In this document: positions 5,934 to 7,725 of the stretch, one piece after another | Layout: every line of letters starts with the position of its first letter | Position numbering within the stretch: the first letter of the stretch is position 1 | Source of the DNA: Bacillota bacterium | Lineage (GTDB): Bacteria > Bacillota > Clostridia > Oscillospirales > Ruminococcaceae | Length of the DNA: 7,725 bases | Direction: 5' to 3' | Assembly: GCA_023456995.1 (NCBI GenBank) | Contig: JAEWNU010000128.1 | Coordinates: forward strand, 1 to 7,725 | Notes under the pieces: generated by a model | Told to the model about the DNA's origin: nothing | The model's input: the letters and a program-made list of their open reading frames with translations, nothing else | Database searches by the model: none | Position numbers and translations under genes: made by a program

Positions 5934-5997
5934 TTTAAAACGGCTAAAACTTATGCTATAATGCCATCATTATAACAATATGTCGAATTAAAAACAA
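5934..5997. promoter_or_regulatory. Symmetrical divergent promoter for wecB and the WsfD-like gene
   Basis: Plus strand: TATAAT (5957-5962) with an extended TG (TGC, 5954-5956) and TTTAAA 17 bp upstream (5934-5939). Minus strand: TATAAT (5974 down to 5969) with an extended TG (TGT, 5977-5975) and TTGTTT 17 bp upstream (5997-5992). The two -10 regions form an inverted repeat, arms TGCTATAATG (5954-5963) and CATTATAACA (5968-5977), one mismatch, four-base centre CCAT. Polymerase could occupy only one orientation at a time. The sequences are seen directly; use as promoters is inferred from consensus. Confidence 0.65.
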
Positions 5998-6008
5998 TAT
6001 TTTTAATT
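5986..6008. repeat. AT-only inverted repeat in the leader of the WsfD-like gene
   Basis: AATTAAAAA (5986-5994) and TTTTTAATT (6000-6008) are a perfect 9-bp inverted repeat around CAATA. It lies just downstream of the plus-strand start and overlaps the minus-strand -35. It could be an operator or a weak leader hairpin; there is no evidence for either beyond position. Confidence 0.4.
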
Positions 6009-6043
6009 TCACATTTATTGTAAAGAAAGAGGGCAGACAGGCA

Positions 6044-7543
6044 ATGTCGTGGAGAACACGAAAAAGAGTTTGCTTTTCACTGCCATCACCTGCTGTTTCG
6101 GCTGTGATTGCTGCCTCACTTGTCCTTATTATTACGCTGTTTGTACCGCCGCTGGTGGGTATGGCGGACAATGGGGATTTTTACCGCGCCATAAACGGCA
6201 ATGGGCTTTATAAGCTCGATCGTGATGCACCGGACCAGTTCCTTTCCTATTTCAGCAGTCGATACGGCATCTATCAGTACTTTAATGATTATGAAGATAG
6301 TCTGGTTTCGTCGCAGACACCATTTATACATGCCGCGGTTGTACTTGACCGCCTTCTAACCGGTAATGACGCAGTGTTTGATGTTCGGTTTTTGGCATTT
6401 TTAATTGGATTGTGGGCGCTTGTTGCGTTATACTTGCTGGTCGACTACGCGACATGGGGATTGGAAAAGCGTTTTAGCTATCTTATTGCCGCAATAGCGG
6501 TCTTAATATTTTTTGATACCGGGTATATTGCTTACTTTAATTCCTTTTATGCAGAAGGGCTTGTTTTGGTCAGTTTTTTGACAGCGATGACTTGCGCGCT
6601 GCTTATACGCCAGCGACGTTATTCGACTTATGCCCTATTAGCGGCTTATGTTCTGAGTGGCGCCATCTTAACTGGTGCAAAGCAGCAAAATGCACCGCTG
6701 GGTGTGTTGCTTGGGTTGCTCTGCATCCCCATGATGCTGGGCCTGCCACAGCCGGACTGTGACGCCGCACCCAAGGCAAAAGCGGTGCGGCGGGTGATTA
6801 CAGGCGCTTGTGCCTTTCTGCTATGCTTTTGCGGTGGGGCAGTGTACATATTGATTCCGCAGGAGTTTGTAGAGATCAATCAGTATCATGCGATGACGCG
6901 TGGGATACTGATGTCGGCGGAAAACCCGGAGGAAGCATTGGAGTACTTTGACATTGATCCGCAGTATTCGTTGTTGGATGGCTCAATTTATTACGAGCGG
7001 TATCCGGCTGTTAATGTGGAAAGCGATGCACTTAAAGCGGATTTTTTTCCGAAATACAACTTTGTATCGGTCGCGGCCTATTACCTTATGCACCCGCATG
7101 ATTTGATTTTAATGCTAAACAACGCCGCTGAAAACGCTTATTCTATTCGTCCCGACGTTATTGGCAATTTTGAACGCAGCGCAGGGCGGGAGCCGGGACA
7201 GAAAGCTGCGTTTTTTACGTTGCACAGTACTTTAAAAAATATTGTCATACCTAAAACGGTCGGATTTGTTCTGATTTGGCTTGTCACAATGCTTAGCCTC
7301 AGCTTAAAAGATAGATGGCGAACGTTGGTATTGCTTTGTGTAATGCTTTCAGGCTTTTCCCAAGTTGGTGTTTCAATCGTTGGAGCGGGGGATGCCGATC
7401 TTTCAAAACATATCTTCTTATATAATGTTGCGTTTGATTATGTAAACTTTATCATTCTATCTACTGTTTTTATGTCCTGGCGGACTAATGTCTACCGCAA
7501 GAAGCATCCGGAAGTTACAAAGGAGGCGACAGTATGCGCGTGA
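6044..7543 (+). CDS. Polytopic membrane protein, probable WsfD-like/GT-C glycan hexose transferase
   Basis: A 499-residue integral membrane protein. Hydrophobic segments lie at about 16-38, 112-135, 144-163, 170-188, 194-211, 217-234, 250-271, 404-421, 427-446 and 458-478. A large outer loop (about 272-400) separates the two helix groups. The first loop after helix 1 carries MADNGDFYRAINGNGLY (40-56), an acidic motif placed where GT-C glycosyltransferases keep catalytic acids. YFNSFYAEG (164-172) is a second family-like motif. These features resemble WsfD-type hexose transferases of Firmicute surface-glycan loci, which would use a lipid-linked sugar at the outer membrane face. The family call is from memory and moderate; donor and acceptor are unknown. 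The start at 6044 has GAGGG ending 10 nt upstream and gives a positive N-terminus (RTRKR) before helix 1. The last 10 bases overlap the next gene, and wecB lies divergent, both supporting glycan assembly. Confidence 0.7.
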   Translation: MSWRTRKRVCFSLPSPAVSAVIAASLVLIITLFVPPLVGMADNGDFYRAINGNGLYKLDRDAPDQFLSYFSSRYGIYQYFNDYEDSLVSSQTPFIHAAVVLDRLLTGNDAVFDVRFLAFLIGLWALVALYLLVDYATWGLEKRFSYLIAAIAVLIFFDTGYIAYFNSFYAEGLVLVSFLTAMTCALLIRQRRYSTYALLAAYVLSGAILTGAKQQNAPLGVLLGLLCIPMMLGLPQPDCDAAPKAKAVRRVITGACAFLLCFCGGAVYILIPQEFVEINQYHAMTRGILMSAENPEEALEYFDIDPQYSLLDGSIYYERYPAVNVESDALKADFFPKYNFVSVAAYYLMHPHDLILMLNNAAENAYSIRPDVIGNFERSAGREPGQKAAFFTLHSTLKNIVIPKTVGFVLIWLVTMLSLSLKDRWRTLVLLCVMLSGFSQVGVSIVGAGDADLSKHIFLYNVAFDYVNFIILSTVFMSWRTNVYRKKHPEVTKEATVCA

Positions 7544-7725
7544 TATTTCTTCGCATCCTTTGCCTGGTAATGGTGGCTTTTCTGTTGCTGTGTGGCTGCA
7601 CCTCAAAAGCTGACGATGCCTTGAAAGAGAACGCTTTTACACAACCCCCCCCGGCTGGCACTGCGGAACAGGCCTGCCTTGATTTTGTGCAGAACCAACT
7701 TACTGCGCAGGGCGGGGTGTTTACC
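7534..7725 (+). CDS. Lipoprotein, 5' part only (cut by window end)
   Basis: The first 64 codons of a gene that runs off the window without a stop. Residues 1-22 form a lipoprotein signal peptide: Arg2 and Arg7, a hydrophobic core (VMVAFLLL) and a lipobox LCGC, with Cys22 the likely lipidated residue; Cys20 is less likely. A short Lys/Asp/Pro-rich linker containing PPP follows, then EQACLDFVQNQLTAQGGVFT at the truncated end. This last segment resembles the start of some extracellular helical glycosidase-type domains (for example GH8-like), but that is weak. AGGAGG (7521-7526) lies 7 nt before the ATG, and the start overlaps the preceding gene by 10 bases in another frame, so the two are translationally coupled. 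The product is probably anchored outside the membrane and works with the transferase. Confidence 0.82.
   Translation, partial: MRVIFLRILCLVMVAFLLLCGCTSKADDALKENAFTQPPPAGTAEQACLDFVQNQLTAQGGVFT

Noticed and set aside
1..7725. CRISPR array, complete insertion sequence, defence or toxin-antitoxin system
   Set aside because: No regularly spaced repeats longer than two copies, no transposase or nuclease frame, and no paired small toxin-antitoxin genes were seen on either strand.

Overview
The window looks like a chromosomal segment of a Gram-positive Firmicute, most likely a member of the Clostridia (an Oscillospiraceae/Ruminococcaceae-type genome is my best guess). The reasons are strong AGGAGG-type ribosome sites 6-8 nt before nearly every start, U-rich intrinsic terminators, extended -10 promoters, a tRNA with encoded CCA, and the protein families present. 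The species cannot be named from the sequence alone.

Left part (1-2480): the 3' end of a tRNA gene and its terminator, then three unlinked small cargo-type genes on the plus strand. They encode a YdeI/OmpD-associated family protein, a DUF2200 protein, and an AraC-type regulator fused to a GyrI-like ligand-binding domain. This block begins at the tRNA 3' end. It carries an 11-bp-period tandem repeat just inside that end, and it finishes with a degenerate second copy of the tRNA T-arm (15 of 16 bases) followed by a terminator. That layout fits a decayed element that once integrated at the tRNA, or a relic tRNA gene. No integrase gene is present.

Middle part (2480-4550): an AT-rich spacer, then a monocistronic gene for an unrecognised acidic 87-residue protein with a clear promoter and a very long terminator. 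Next comes a class I/II PLP-dependent aminotransferase with all the expected active-site residues, ending at a bidirectional terminator.

Right part (4551-7725): a surface-glycan locus. wecB (non-hydrolysing UDP-GlcNAc 2-epimerase, making UDP-ManNAc) lies on the minus strand. A polytopic membrane protein resembling WsfD-like/GT-C glycan hexose transferases lies on the plus strand, overlapping the start of a lipoprotein gene cut by the window end. The two transcription units diverge from one nearly symmetrical sequence in which two extended -10 boxes face each other in an inverted repeat. They probably share a single bidirectional promoter that would couple nucleotide-sugar supply to membrane-side glycan assembly.

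No CRISPR array, complete insertion sequence, rRNA or defence system is visible. The most interesting points are the symmetrical divergent promoter, the internal ribosome site at the domain boundary of the AraC-GyrI protein, the tRNA-linked island remnants and the orphan 87-residue protein.
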